In this document: positions 28,201 through 40,950 of the stretch, in pieces
Layout of the letters: the number at the start of each line of letters is the position of its first letter
Position numbering within the stretch: position 1 is the first letter of the stretch
Assembly: GCA_020226215.1 (NCBI GenBank)
Contig: CM035232.1
Coordinates: 53,286,851-53,350,850, forward strand
Reading direction: 5' to 3'
From: Sindora glabra
Lineage: Eukaryota; Streptophyta; Magnoliopsida; Fabales; Fabaceae
Length of the DNA stretch: 64,000 nucleotides
Notes under the pieces: generated by a model
Seen by the model: the letters and a program-made list of their open reading frames with translations, nothing else
The model's database searches: none
What the model was told of the DNA's origin: nothing
Program-made: the position numbers and the translations under genes

Positions 28201-28445
28201 CAAATTTTCCCAATTGCATTTGTTTATGTTAATCGGTGAATGTAGATTTCTTTAAGTTAATGGACGTTGTGTAGCTGTAATTAAACCTTTTTTGGTGAAT
28301 GTCCATTACTTGGGGCAGAAACGGTGCCCTTAGTTGGAGGGCACTAGCCCATGGCTCCTTGCCCTTCTTGATAAAGGACCGTCTGGGGTTTTGGGTCTGA
28401 CCCCAGGACACTAAGGTCAACGGACTTTTGAGGAGGTCCAGGTCG
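28201..28445. repeat. Unidentified GC-rich island with two perfect hairpins
   Basis: The part at about 28310-28440 is far GC-richer than anything within several kilobases. GTGCCCT (28324-28330) pairs with AGGGCAC (28338-28344) across a 7-base loop. CTGGGGT (28383-28389) pairs with ACCCCAG (28400-28406) across a 10-base loop. A 63-codon minus-strand frame (28229-28420) covers it but resembles no family and lacks support as a gene. It may be a piece of a structured short repeat; its identity is unknown to me. Confidence 0.4.
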
Positions 28446-31400
28446 GAAAAGCAAAAGTGAGAATCTTTTTGTATTTTACATTTAAAAAAAAATTAGAATC
28501 TTTATTCCACTCTACTTTTTGTTGAGATTCCTTCTTTTTCTCACTCATTAATTTTCTTTGATTCCATTAAGTTAAATGTACAGTTTTTATTTTTGAGATT
28601 ACAATTGTTTTTCTAAAACCCATCACACTAATTAAAAAGATTTTTATATCTATTACTTTTCTAAGTTCATATTCACAATTTAATTTTTAAATTGAGGGCT
28701 CCATATGGCTTATTTACACAGAATGAATATCAGAATTCTAAACCCTACCTTCAACGGTGAAGTTAAAGAAAAATGTTGAAGGGGCTAAAAATATAATTTA
28801 TTAAAAATTTTAATAAAATTATTTAATTTTTGAATAATTAAGTATGCATTTAAAAAAATAGAAAAATCGTTTAGCCACCCACAGGATTAAGAGGCTTCAC
28901 CCTTCCATACATTCCTTAAATAAATATGAGAATATGTGAGTAAAAGAAGGGTGAGAATTAAGATATCACAAAAAATAAAAAAATAAAAAAGGAGGTTATT
29001 CATAGTATTAAATTTTATATTCCATTTCGACAGATTCCGATAATTTTTTTCAATCTAACAAAATAAAAGGTTAAAATTTAGAGCCATACCTATTTTATCG
29101 GTCCATTAGAACCCTTTACCTTAAAAAAATTGAAAATAGTGTTATTATTTTGTGTGAGAAACTTTATACGGAAAATAGATTCTCTCCTCTTCTTTAAAGA
29201 AAAGGATGATAAATTTTGTAGAAAGTTAAATGCAATTTTTTTAAATAGTGAGCTTCGATGAAAAAAAAGAGCAATGAGTTTTAAAGAAAAATTATGTCTG
29301 TATCTCTTTAAAAATGATAAAAAGAAAGAAAAGGATAAGTTGCATATCCTTTCATATAACATTGCTATTTGGCACACATTTACTGCACTCGTAGTGAGAC
29401 ACAACATGCAGTACCTACATGCTTGAATCCCAATACATTCAATTAGTATAAACTATAAAGATACTAAACACAGAATCTTAGTTAGGCTAATTGGCAAGTT
29501 TAATATTGTTAACATATTGCTTTTGTGACTATGTCCATCCAAGTCCACTAGGTCAACAAATTTTATTCTGAAGATATATAAATTTGCAATTTGCAGGATG
29601 TCAAGGATTTTTGAGTTTTAACTTTACAAATATCTTTATTGATAAAGATTTATTATTTATTCTTCCTATCTTGAATAGGAATTAATTTCATATTTGATGA
29701 AAAATATTTGAGAATATGCTGAATATAAAAAAAAATGAATAAATTGACCTTCTTGTCATCTTTTACTTTTATATTAATTAGCCACCTAAAACAACCCCAA
29801 CTTTCGACAAGAGCTAAGACGTGGCCTTAAACCTCTTCCCACATTTTAAAATTTTAAGATAAGAAAGTTTACTTAATTTAAGCTATCCTAAGTATCTGAC
29901 TACCCCCCCTTCAGTGCCGACCTTTTTCCGATCTGTATAGCAATAACAAGCTTCTCCAAGTCATATTGTCTATCAGTAATGTGTACTTAATTGTAATTAA
30001 AAATACGTAATGCTTTCTCCACTCAATTAACCACTCATTTTTTGCCCTCATTTTAAATCACTTTCATATAATGGTCTGTCATGTGTTTATCGATTATCAT
30101 TTTTCTTCATTGTTAAATGCTTAATTTAATATAGTGTAGTTTAATATTAATTAGAATGAGTATTGCTTTGGCAAAAAAAAAAAAAAGCAAATAATAGGAT
30201 TGTGTGTGCATGGGCATTGGATAGTGGAGATGTACGTAGACTAGCAAGTTGTGTTACGTACAGCATAGTGTAGACTAATTAAAATAAGTATTAAACGCTG
30301 CAACCTTTCTTTCTTTTTTTTTTCCTCAGAATTATTTTGTATTTGGTAAGTTACTAGTAATTAAATGTTATGTGAATCAAATTAGTAAGTTAAAATAGAA
30401 TTAATAAATTAATATGTAAATATTAATAAATATTATGGAAGAAAAGTCAGTGGCTTAAAGTCGATTTACGTTTGATTATTGGAATAAATGAGCTCACATG
30501 TTCTTAATTGGACAAATAATGTAATAAACAGTATTTTCATAAATATTTTTTTAAAATACACTTCAAAACAGAAATAAAATTGAAAGCAAAGTTTTGAACG
30601 TCTTGAAATATAATTTATCCTAAACTTTAATGAAAATATTTCAAAATTTTTTAGACTAAACATAACATTTTTCAAAAAAAAAAAAAAATTGTTAAAAAAT
30701 TAATGTTAAAAAATATGGCGCTTCGCTCTTATTCTAAAGTCATTGATCCTCTTCATGAATTATAAAGTACATAATTCTGTAAATTTTATCATCCATTAAA
30801 AAGAGTATATAATATACTCTTCATGAATTATAAAGTTCATAATTTTCTAAATTTTATTATTCATTAAAAATAATATATAATACACTTCAGTTTTTTAGAA
30901 GTTTTCCGAGCTTTTCTTTGAGCTGGCTAGCATCAGGACTTCAACTAATTAAGTGGGTTAGATGGAATGGCATAGAAAGATGCAAGATTGAGTACGTATT
31001 CTCTTCGTTAACTATTAACTCATTTATTACATTTCCAATGGCATGCAGACCATATGCTAATAGAGATAATGTTGGTTTTGACTTTAAATCCCTAAGCCAA
31101 GGAAAAGTCTATGCACAGACACATGACATGATTAGACATGAATTCTTATGCATAAAAATATAAAAATATATAAAAATACAACGTGACATATTCCTATGAA
31201 TAAATATAAAGGTGAGTATGTTATATGTACATATGCATGAAAATATGAAGAAACTATTCAATTAAATGTCGAGAATTTTTAAATTAAATCATGTTTAGAA
31301 GAATTTTAGAAGAATTTACTTAGCTGCATGGAATCAAAGATCTAAATTAAATACTAAAGTGTTATATATTTATTTTGATTGTACGTACTTATAGCATTCT

Positions 31401-31677
31401 GAATTTGAATTTAAAAAATTAAAAAAATTCAAAATAACGTTAGGTTTCATTGAAAGTGAGACTGCAGATATCAATGCAGGTTTTAGCTAGTAATGTCAGA
31501 CGAATGTGGGGCTGACTCACACATACACACATTCAATCCTTTGATTAAATAAGAAACGTGATGAATATTGACCCTACCATCATTGTTAATGAATTTTATA
31601 GCTTAGGTTATAGAAAAATATGCTTCATATTAATCAACATTAAAATGTGATTTAGTGGGAAAATAATGATCCATCAC
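28446..31677. other. Gene-poor AT-rich stretch
   Basis: No coding sequence, RNA gene or repeat boundary could be supported. The frames at 29090-29407, 30466-30675 and 30918-31163 are unremarkable in composition and have no recognisable domain. A direct repeat CTCTTCATGAATTATAAAGT occurs at 30749 and at about 30818. Confidence 0.4.
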
Positions 31678-31681
31678 TTAA

Positions 31682-31721
31682 GTTTAATTTGTTTGGTCGA
31701 AAAGTATTTTTTATAAAAAAA

Positions 31722-31779
<58 letters not shown>

Positions 31780-31986
31780 GAAAGAGTTAATACGCCACTT
31801 ATATTAATAATTAAAAAATTAATATTTAGAGACTTAAAAATAGAAGAAAATAAATTTTTTTGAAATGAAAAAAATTATTTTCTTCAAACTCTTTATATTT
31901 AATATTAAAGAAGTAAAATATTTTTTTTCTTTTAACATTTTAGCTATATTTTATGAAAAATAATTTCTAATAAAACAAATAGAACC
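31682..31986. mobile_element. MITE, about 305 bp, with central AT microsatellite
   Basis: The left end GTTTAATTTGTTTGGTCGAA (31682) and the right end, reversed from 31986 (GGTTCTATTTGTTTTATTAG), form inverted repeats that extend into GTATTTTTTATAAAAA / ATTATTTTTCATAAAAT. TTAA flanks both ends (31678-31681 and 31987-31990). An (AT)n run (31727-31775) sits inside. No coding content. The termini suggest a Tourist/PIF-Harbinger-like MITE, tentatively. Confidence 0.55.
31727..31775. repeat. (AT)n microsatellite, about 24 units
   Basis: Pure AT run inside the MITE. Confidence 0.95.
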
Positions 31987-31990
31987 TTAA

Positions 31991-32427
31991 ATTATATATA
32001 TTTTCAGGTGACATTTTATAAAAACATGTATGCAGAGTAGTTTGTAATAAGAATTAAAAGGTGGGTTCTACAATTATAATATTAAATGTAATTTTAACAG
32101 TTAAAAATCTTTAATTCAAGTGGCATCCGATATTTTTTAAAAGATTTATATCTTCGTATTTAGAGTTTGATTCTTAATCTTCACTTCTATACATTTAGAT
32201 ACATTTAGTAGTATAATCACACCTATTATTATAAAAAATATAGTTTACCGATATATAATTATATATTGATCATTGGATTGGGTTGAAAGACCGGCCTTTT
32301 AAGGAACAATCCAAAGTGGCCCAGCGGCAATCAATCAGTGAAGCGCATTGAGAGATCAACCAATTTTTTCTAAGTCTAAGAACCATTTTATCTTAGTCGA
32401 AAACCTTCCGACCCTCTCCTATATAAC

Positions 32428-32463
<36 letters not shown>

Positions 32464-33059
32464 TGCTATTGCAATATTTTTTTCTCTCTAACTTGAACAT
32501 CCAAGGATCTCTAACAAAAATCATTGTTTGAGGACTTGCTTGCAGGAGCTTTGCAATCAACCGCTGCGATCGTATGATGAAAGATTGATCAATTATTGCG
32601 TACTTTCTCATTTTTTAGCAAAATTGAATAATTGATTACTATTTTGAATCATCGTGTAATCTTAATTTTTCATGATTTTATATCATAATAGCAAACTTGC
32701 TCATAGCTCTTATACACAGAATTTTGAGCAAAATGAGTTTTAAGTTAAAATTCAAGTCTTGCCTATATAATTCTAAAATCATTTATGAATTAGAATTAAT
32801 TTTGGATAAAGCTTAGGTTAAGTACAATAATAAATTCAATTTATTACAATAAAATAATAATATAATGTGAATATGTTTATCTTATTATATATGCTATTAT
32901 TATAAATTTAATACAAAAGGGTATATATACATATAAATCTCATTAAATTAATTTTTTATTAATTATATATATTTATTTTTATTGTAAAATAAATATATAC
33001 AACTACCAGTCAAGCTACTATTGGAAAGCATATTAATTATATCAACATCTAAAACTAAA
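31991..33059. other. Intergenic DNA with a SINE-like motif and (TTA)n
   Basis: About 32117-32195 (plus) reads TCAAGTGGCATCCGATA (box A-like) and TTTAGAGTTTGATTCTTAATC (box B-like) about 35 bases apart, a possible SINE head. A (TTA)n microsatellite of 11 units occupies 32428-32461. Its Asn-repeat frame (32393-32611, minus) is an artefact. Confidence 0.35.
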
Positions 33060-33370
33060 GGCAAATTATCTTAGTAAATCGTCTGCACTATACTGAATCT
33101 GGATGCCAAGATTTTCACCTCTTTGCTTAGATTTCTCAACTGCATCTGAACGTTGCATTCCTGTTGGTTTAGAACTCTATGCAACAAATGATTATTCGTG
33201 AATACGCATGCACAGAGTTCCCCTGCTATGAAGCCAAGAAATCAGCAGCAGATCTCTGAAAGCTAAAAGGGCACATTGGTTGCATGCACCTCTGCCATGG
33301 TATTGATATCTACCTGCAAATTGAAATTTGAAGGGACTGCACAAAATGGGACCTGACGCATTTTTTGAGC
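33060..33370 (-). other. Low-copy-looking segment, possible exon remnant
   Basis: This 300-bp piece is GC-richer and more complex than its surroundings. On the minus strand TTTGCAG at about 33314 looks like a splice acceptor. After it a short frame reads VDINTMAEVHATNVPF and ends at a TAG. Further left, another frame reads MQLRNLSKEVKILASRFSIV before a stop. Neither is recognisable. A 60-codon frame (33192-33374) overlaps. This could be the tail of a lost host gene; nothing confirms it. Confidence 0.2.
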
Positions 33371-34890
33371 ACAAAGTAAAATATTAAATACGTTAAAATC
33401 ATATTTCTTGGAGAATTATCTTTGGTTTACTCATATAACAATTTTTGGATAATAGATATGTAAAAGATTTCATCTAAAGCCCATAATACATACATTTAAA
33501 AAAAGAATTTCGACTTATTTCATGAAAACATAATATAAAGTACAAAATTTTTGAAATTAATATAAGATTAATTATAACCAATTTTTTCAATTGAAATAGT
33601 GTTTCATGTATATATAATTAAATTTTCACTTACATAATTTTTTAATAATATATTCATTAATCATAATATAAAATTTTATTTTAGAATTTGGATTTGCACT
33701 TAATTTAAGTCAATTTTGACTTTAACTTACCATACATGAGGGCTTGACCCATTAAATGAGCTTAAACCTTTAAATCATATAACGAACTAGGCCGAAAGCT
33801 AGTGAACTTATCCTAATAGCCCTATGGATTTTCAAGTTCATAAACACCTCTATATAATAGTTGCATTATTTTTGTATTTTCTTGTGATTCTACTTATCAT
33901 AATAACATTATAATTGATTGTAACTACAATTTAGATTCATATTAAGTAACCATTTGGTTTGCTCTTCCTTTTTACGTCTGCTTGTTGTTTAATTTTGTTT
34001 CCGAGGGAAGAAAACAATGATGTGATATTCTAGTGGTCGGTTGGATTGGGAGACTTCAAACAGATCGATAGATATTCAAGACAGGATTTTATTTCAAGCA
34101 CCTTTCTTGTAATTATATTTTATACTAATAATACTTATATACTTAAATTATTTTCAGCCGTCTTCTTAATAATTTAGAAATAATTGATATGGTATTAAGA
34201 TCTTTTAAATTGAAAGATTAAGGATTCAAGTCAAGCATAGTTATTATTGAATCTTCTTCTAAGAATTTAAATGTTTGAGAATACCAAGAATTGGATAATT
34301 TAGTGGAAGTAAGCTGAATATCAAAACATTTTCGATCTAGTAAAGATTTTGAATTTGGCTCTTGAAGTATCTTCATTAAAAGAAATTTATCATTTATAAA
34401 AAAATAAATATTTGAGAACAACTTAATTTGATAAAAGTTATAATTTTTAAGAGTATTCTTATACCAGCTTTGACGTGGTCAATTGAAATTAGTATTTTCA
34501 AAATCCAATCCAAGCAAAGACCTTAAAAAAAAACTAATGGATAAAGGCCAATCCAATTCAACTGATTAACCTAATTGAATTGAATTATATTTTTATTAAG
34601 TGCATATGAGTGTGTGAAAAGAGAAATAATATTTTATATTAAAAAGATAAGATTTGTTTTTATATATTATTATTCTAAAATGCCATTAGAAACTTACACA
34701 CACTTTTATTTATATATAATTATTTTCAATTATTTATTTAAACTATTTTAATATGAAGCATTATTAAATTTAAAAGAAATTCATATTTATAGGGTAAATA
34801 TATATTATATGAGAAATGAATGTGGTCATATTAATTATATACAAAAGGAAGCACATCTATGACAAGAAGAAGAAACGGAACTAGTGGAGC
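33371..34890. other. Intergenic DNA left of the LINE
   Basis: AT-rich. About 34190-34240 reads GATATGGTATTAAGATC and, about 25 bases later, AAGGATTCAAGTC, a weak tRNA-like box A/B pair. No gene. Confidence 0.35.
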
Positions 34891-34974
34891 TACTCTTTCT
34901 TATTATTATTTTTTTTTTGGTAGGTAGGAAATTAAAAGACAGAAATAGAAACAAGAAGGAAAACAAAATAAAGC

Positions 34975-37900
34975 CTATCTGCTAAATAGAATGCCAAGAG
35001 AATCTGCTAAAACAGTCAAGGAAACTTCTTCAGGAGGTTGGTCCTAAATCCTTTTTGTAATTCGATTTTGGACTCCCCATTTAGCAAGTTGATCTGCTGG
35101 TTGGTTCCCTTCCCTAAGCACATGGGAGAAAGACACAAATGAGAAAGAATTAATCAAGAGTTTGATGTCTTGGAGGATGCCTCTAAGAGGATGGGAGGTT
35201 GAAACTTCTTTTAAGCAGATACGAATAGCTTCCATAGAATCAAATTCAACTATAAGGTTTTGAATACCTTTTTCCTTAACCATTTTTAAAGCAAATCTGA
35301 TTGCTAAAACTTCCACATGAAAGTTTGTGGTCTAACCTTGAAAGCGAGAAAATCCAAATAACCAGCAACCATATGAGTTTCTAACTAGGCCTCCAAAACC
35401 AGCTATATCCGAATTCTCAAAAGAACTACCATCAACATTAATTTTAATCACTTCCAAAAGGAGGGGGATTCCATTTAACCATTCTAATAGCTTTACCATT
35501 TAAGGTATCATTCTGCCAATGAAAAGCTTTAGCACACTTCTTTTTTAGGCAATCAATTCTTCAAATAGAGCATCAAGGAGGGATATTAAAGTTTCGGAAT
35601 GTTATATCATTTCTATCTAGCCAGATACACCAGATAGCAAAGAGAAAGGTTTTGTTCCACTCATCCTTGATAAGGGAGCTAGAGGGCAAAACATTTTCCA
35701 TCAGCCAGTCATAAGCTTCCATGTCGAAAAAATTTGACATCCTTTCATCAACATTGAGCAGCATCCAAATTTACTTAGCTTTGGGACAGTCTCGTAGTAG
35801 GTGAAGAAGAGATTCATCTATATTAGGACAAAAATTGCAAGAATAAGAGTTTGAAAGGTTACATTTCCATTTGAAAAGATTAGAAACAATTCTGTCTTGA
35901 ACACATAGCTAGATGAAAAATTTTTTGAGGAATCGTCATGCTCCAAATCTTACTGTAGCTCAGAGGAGTAGGATTTTTATCCTTTAATAGTAGCCATCTA
36001 TAGGCAGATTTAGCATTAAACCTTCCATTATTTGACGCACTCCAGAAAATTCGATCTTGCTCTTAAGAGAAAAGAGGGATCGGTACAGCTTGAATTTTAT
36101 AAAGGATATCCTCCAGGATAATAGTTTTAATAAGATTCAGATTCTATTTCCCATCTAAAATAAGATCCTTGAGGAAAAGCTCTTTGTCTTCTTGTTAAAT
36201 ATTGGGAATAACTTCTTCAAGTTTATAATTCCTAACCCAATGATCAAGCCAAAATCTTATGTTTCTGCCAAATTCAATTCCCAGTTGGAAACCATCTCTA
36301 AATTTTGAAAAACTTTGCAAAATATCCTTCTAGATCTGGGAAGCTCCCCTAGGATAATGGAAATTCAGAGAATGAAGCTCTTTTAGAGAATATTTCTGCA
36401 TGAGAACTGAAACCCATGGTTTTTTATCTTCCTGAATGACACTTTAGCCAAGTTTTCTCATTAAAGCAAGATTTGATTCTCTAGCTCTTCTGATCCCTAA
36501 CCCTCTATATTTTTTAAGGAGAATGACAATCTCCCAATTAACAAGATAGAGTCCATAGGACATTTGATGAGTTTTCCATATGAAACTTCTAACAATTTGG
36601 CCTATTTTATCGTAAGTTCCCATAAGGAGAAGGGTAAATTGCATATAATAAACAAGTATGGCATTCAAAACTGACTAGGCCAATGAAATTCTTCTAGTAA
36701 GATTGAGGATACTACTCTTCCAGGCAAAGAGTTTAGATTCTAATTTATAAATGATAAACTGGAAATGGGCCTTGCTTGCCTTTTTCCTATATAAGGGCAC
36801 ACCCAGATATCTCCCTATGTCCTCTATTGCACTGATTTGGCTAACAAATTCTATGTTAAAAGCTCTTCTATTATGGATTTTAGGGTAGAGAAGAGCTTTA
36901 GACTTATGAAAATTGATCTTCATTCTAGAGAATCTATAAAATTCCTTTTGGGAAGTTGAAATCACTCTAGCCTAATTGATGGTTCCTTTAGAGAACAATA
37001 GTATATCATCAGGAAAAAAGAGATAAGAAATAGGAGGGCCTTCTTTAGATACCTTCACAGGAATCCATTCATTCCTTTTAACCTTTCTATGAATAATGTG
37101 AGCAAAAACCTCCATACATGAAACAAAAAGATAGAGGGATAGGGGATCTCCCTATCTTATACCCCTAGTAGGAGTGAAAAAGTCTAAAGGTTCTCTATTC
37201 CAGAGAATTCTAAAGGAGTATCCAACTACACAGCTCATTATAAGATTGATAATTCTTTCGAGAAATTGAAATTTATAAAGAGCCCATTTAAGAAAATCTC
37301 AATCAACTCTATCATAAGCTTTTTCTAAGTCAATTTTGAATATCATGGCTCCTTTTTTACTCTTAGTCTTTTGAATAAAATGATGCAATTCTTAGGCAAG
37401 CACAATATTGTTAACCGTGTTCCTTCCTCAAATGAAACTACTTTGAAAAGGATTTATGATTGTAGGGAGGAAAATTCTAATTCTACTGACTAGAACAATG
37501 GTAATAATTTTCTAAACCACATTACATAAACTAATAGATCTAAAATCTGAGATAATTTGAGGGTTTTTTTTTAGGAATGAGGACTAATAAAGTCTTTCCA
37601 ATACCTTCAGGAATTTTCCTAATGCAAAAAGCATCCTTGACCACATTCCATAGAGAATCACCAACTATGTCCCAATAAGTCTTGAAAAAGATAGTTTGGA
37701 AACCATCCGAACCCGAAGATTTGAAAGACCCTAGAGATTGAAGGGTTGTATAAACTTTAGGTTTAGTTATTGGAGCCAAAAGGGTGAATTGGTCTTATGA
37801 TTGCAGGACAGGAATACTATCCAGAACGAGATTAGATCCAATTCTATTCTCAGTAGTATAGAACATATCATAAAAGTGGTTAAAGATTTCTTTTTTGATT

Positions 37901-39077
37901 TGCTGTTGATTAGAAAACTAACTTCCATTGGCAATCTTCAGATATTCAAATTTATTTCGCCTCCTTCTCACAATTGCAGTGGCATGGAAGTATTTAGTAC
38001 ATTGATCCCCCTGGCTTAGCTTTTGAAGTCTTAATTATGGAACTAAAACATTTCCTCTTGGTTAAGGATTACATTAAGCTCATTGTTTAACTATCTCGCA
38101 AATAGGGCTAAATTATGGGAGTAATGATGAGAGAGATCTTCTTGGACTCTCGTTAGTCTATTAAGGATTCTTCTTTTTTGCTGGAAAATATTACTAAAGA
38201 CTTTCTTATTGAATTCCAAGCACTTATCTTGAAGATAAAGTAACTTGTGGCAAATATTAGACTGAAAAGTATGCCAACTTTGATGAACTACTTCTTTAAA
38301 TTGTTCATGAGTAATCTAGGCAGCTTTAAATTGAAAAGGCTTGTATCTGGGAATAGCAAGAAAACTTTTTATTCTTAGAAGAATAGGATAATGGTCAGAG
38401 TAAGTCCTAGGAAGATGGATCACCATTGCTTCTGGAAACAAGTGCCTCCAATTAGGATTAGCAAGAGCTCTATCATGCCTTTAAGATTGGATACATCTAT
38501 TATTAATATATCGATGTCAGGTATATTTGGGCCCATTAAAACCTAAATCCATAAGATCACATGCTACCAAGTTCTCATTAAATAGGCTCATTCTTTTGAT
38601 ACAAATCTGACCTTCTCTTTTCTTCTCAGCAGAAGCAATATCATTGAAATCTCTAATGGTCATTACTGGCTCTTAGGAATCTAGGAAGAAAGATCTTAAA
38701 TCATTCTACATAATTCACTTATTTGTAGCAATAAGACTAGCATAAATAGCAATTAAAATCCATGATCTTCCTCCAGTTATGATTCGAATAATAATATACT
38801 AACTCAAATTTCTTACAATAGTGATAGAGAGAGAAGAATTATTAGACAAAATCTAAATACATCTAGAAAAACCCTGAGGATCTTGTATGGCAATAGGATT
38901 ATATCCTTCCTTATTCCATTAGCTTTTAATTTTATTAAAAGAAATGTGGGTTTCCATAAGAAGCACAAAATCCAAATTATATAGTTAGCGTAGATTTTTC
39001 ATATACCTCTTAGCTTCCATATTAGCTGCACCTTGAATATTCCATGATAAAATAGAAAAAGAGGGAAGTAAAGACAT
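34975..39077 (-). pseudogene. LINE ORF2 (endonuclease, reverse transcriptase, RNase H)
   Basis: The start is ATG 39077-39075 and the end is TAG 34977-34975, about 1,370 codons, near the family length. AP endonuclease (39060-38340): SWNIQG, METH, RDFND and SDHYPILL carry the metal and catalytic residues. RT (37790-36670): SSGSDGFQ, FKIDLEKAYDRVD, R-stop-GDPLS and, at 37005-37016, FPDD in place of the usual FADD, followed by YLGVPLY. The linker HLLRDCP (about 35800) is zf-RVT-like. RNase H (35440-35044): NVDGSS, EVLAIRFAL, EFDSMEA and GNQPADQLAKWG keep all four acidic positions. Stops occur at normally conserved Gln or Trp codons at 36675, 36972, 37152 and 37299. A one-base frameshift precedes NVDGSS. 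The protein would nick DNA and copy the LINE RNA at the target site. Confidence 0.92.
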
Positions 39078-39112
39078 ATTTGATAATGACAAAAAGAAAA
39101 AAGGATACCAGT

Positions 39113-40643
39113 TCAGATTCTTTGAGAATCCTCACATATAATTTCATCACTAGAATAAAAAAAACACTGCAAAACTATTATCACTTTCTTCTTCTTCATC
39201 TTCCGGATCATTTTCATCCATCCTATTAGCAGAGATCATATCAGGAGGTTGGCCCTATGGTCTCCCTATGTAAGATGATTATTAAGTTGATTGTCCCCAA
39301 GGGATTTATTCATAATTGGAAAATCCAGGTGCATATGATTATCTCTTAGATAAGTATTAAAACTTAATTCTTGGGAGCTATTGGGAAGCTATTGTGTTCT
39401 TGATATAAAGAACTGAAGTTTTCTTTTAGGAGTAGCATCTTTAGTCAGTTGAGTTCTAAACAACAAAACTTTAGGAATGCCTTGAGGTTCATTAACATCC
39501 TTGTTATCTTTCTATTGTTTCATTTTATTTTGGAGAGGGCTACAAGTAAATTTGGATTTCTTGGTGACAACTTGAGAGGGGGATAGAGCAGTGAGGTTAG
39601 GATTGAAAGGAGCTTGTATAGCTTCATTATCAGCATTTCCACCTTCTATGTTATTCATATTGGGTAGAGTTTCAAAGGTATTTTGAAAATTCTATTCCCT
39701 TACCTGAGCTTGACGTCCAATTTTGGCATGTAGTCCAGATTGGGGTTGTTTAGTTTTTAACATTGGGCCTTTTTCTTCTTGACGCCATCATCCATTCACC
39801 AAACAAAACTTCTTGATTTAGGATTTCTCCTATCTTCAAATTTGAATTCCCTCTAGCATTTTTTAATGTGCATTAATTAATGCTATGGCCATACTGGCTA
39901 CAATTGAAACATAATTTGTGAAGACCCTCATACTCCACTTTCAACCAGCACCCTCCAATTATAACTTATGGAACTAACGGTTTGGTTAGATAAACTTCAA
40001 TGCAAAGACGAGCAAATTTGCCTCTAGAAGTAACAAAAGTGTTTCTATCCATTTTAATGGGTTTGCCTATTGCTATAGTAATAACTCTTAGTGTATCAGC
40101 TTTATAGTAAAGAATGTTTAATTCAGGAATACGGATCCAAGCTAAGGTTAAAAAGATTGAATGATCAATAGGAATAAACTTAAGAGTCCATTTTTACATT
40201 ATAAGATAATGATTAAAAATCAACCAAGGCCCTTCAGCCATTACATAGTCCCGATCACTATCCACAGAAAATCTAACTAAAAAGAAATCGTGGTTAAGAT
40301 CGATTACCTCCATTGAGCACTTGATTTTCCACATTTGTTCCACTTTCTTTTTCAGAACCTAGTACCTAATCGTGCGCCCAAGTAATTTGATTATAAGAGA
40401 ATTTCACCATAGAAAGCAGAGATCATCAAGTAGCTCCTCCTCGAAGTGAATTTTTTATAAAAGTTGATTCCCACTATGATACGCAATTTTAGCTTTCTAA
40501 TTTGCTAGCAAATCTTCTAGATCTCTATCTGGTCCTCCATCTAGCCCTTCCATAAGCTTTTCATTAAACGAAACATGTCTTTACCTTTAGGTAGAATCTT
40601 CTTTTTTCGAGCAATTTCTCGGATTAGAAGGTTCCTTTGCCAT
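39113..40643 (-). pseudogene. LINE ORF1 (DUF4283 and CCHC zinc knuckle)
   Basis: The start is ATG 40643-40641 (MAKEPSNPRN). The DUF4283-like part (about 40390-39960) includes KCSMEVIDLNHDFFLVRF, AEGPWLIFNHYL and WIRIPELNILYY, which are signature phrases of plant LINE ORF1. A zinc knuckle, C-F-N-C-S-Q-Y-G-H-S-I-N-stop-C, lies at 39870-39911. The acidic C-terminus (DPEDEEEESD, about 39190-39230) ends at TGA 39115-39113 after a likely frameshift. It would encode an RNA-binding protein of about 510 residues that coats the LINE transcript. Stops inside DUF4283 and between the last two knuckle ligands show it is dead. Confidence 0.85.
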
Positions 40644-40950
40644 GGTGTCAGTGTCGTTCCCCTTTGAATTAGAAACCAAACCCTAGCCATCTCAATAAAG
40701 AGAGATCTGCCCTATGCCTTTAAGTTCCAAACTTTTTATGAGATGACATATCGCAAGAAATTCCCCACTCTTTCTTGTTATTGATCTCAAGTTTGATCCT
40801 TTTCGTTGCAACCTAAGTGTACATACAAGGGCTCTCTCACTAATGCTGTTTTTATATGACTGATTTTTACTTTAGCAAACATCTCTTCTAGTGGGTAGCT
40901 GAAGACAAAAGATATTTTGGGAAAAGAATGATATTATCTAGCCAAACCTA

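Larger units (their letters stand above)
34891..40950 (-). mobile_element. L1-type LINE retrotransposon, nearly full length, dead
   Basis: About 6.06 kb, the usual size for plant L1 elements. Reading right to left: a 5' untranslated stretch, ORF1 (DUF4283-like plus CCHC knuckle), ORF2 (AP endonuclease, reverse transcriptase, zf-RVT-like linker, RNase H), then an A-rich tail seen as the T-run at 34909-34918 next to TTATTATTA. TAGTGGAGC is found just outside both ends (34882-34890 and 40951-40959), a plausible 9-bp target-site duplication. The RNase H at the end of ORF2 is typical of plant L1 elements. Both ORFs contain many stops, so the copy cannot move by itself. Confidence 0.92.

Noticed and set aside
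28229..28420. 63-codon minus-strand frame in the GC-rich island
   Set aside because: No domain, no family resemblance and no start context. The island is better described by its hairpins.
32393..32611. 72-codon frame with a poly-Asn run
   Set aside because: It spans the (TTA)n microsatellite and resembles no protein.
37801..38019. 72-codon plus-strand frame
   Set aside because: Antisense to LINE ORF2 between endonuclease and RT.
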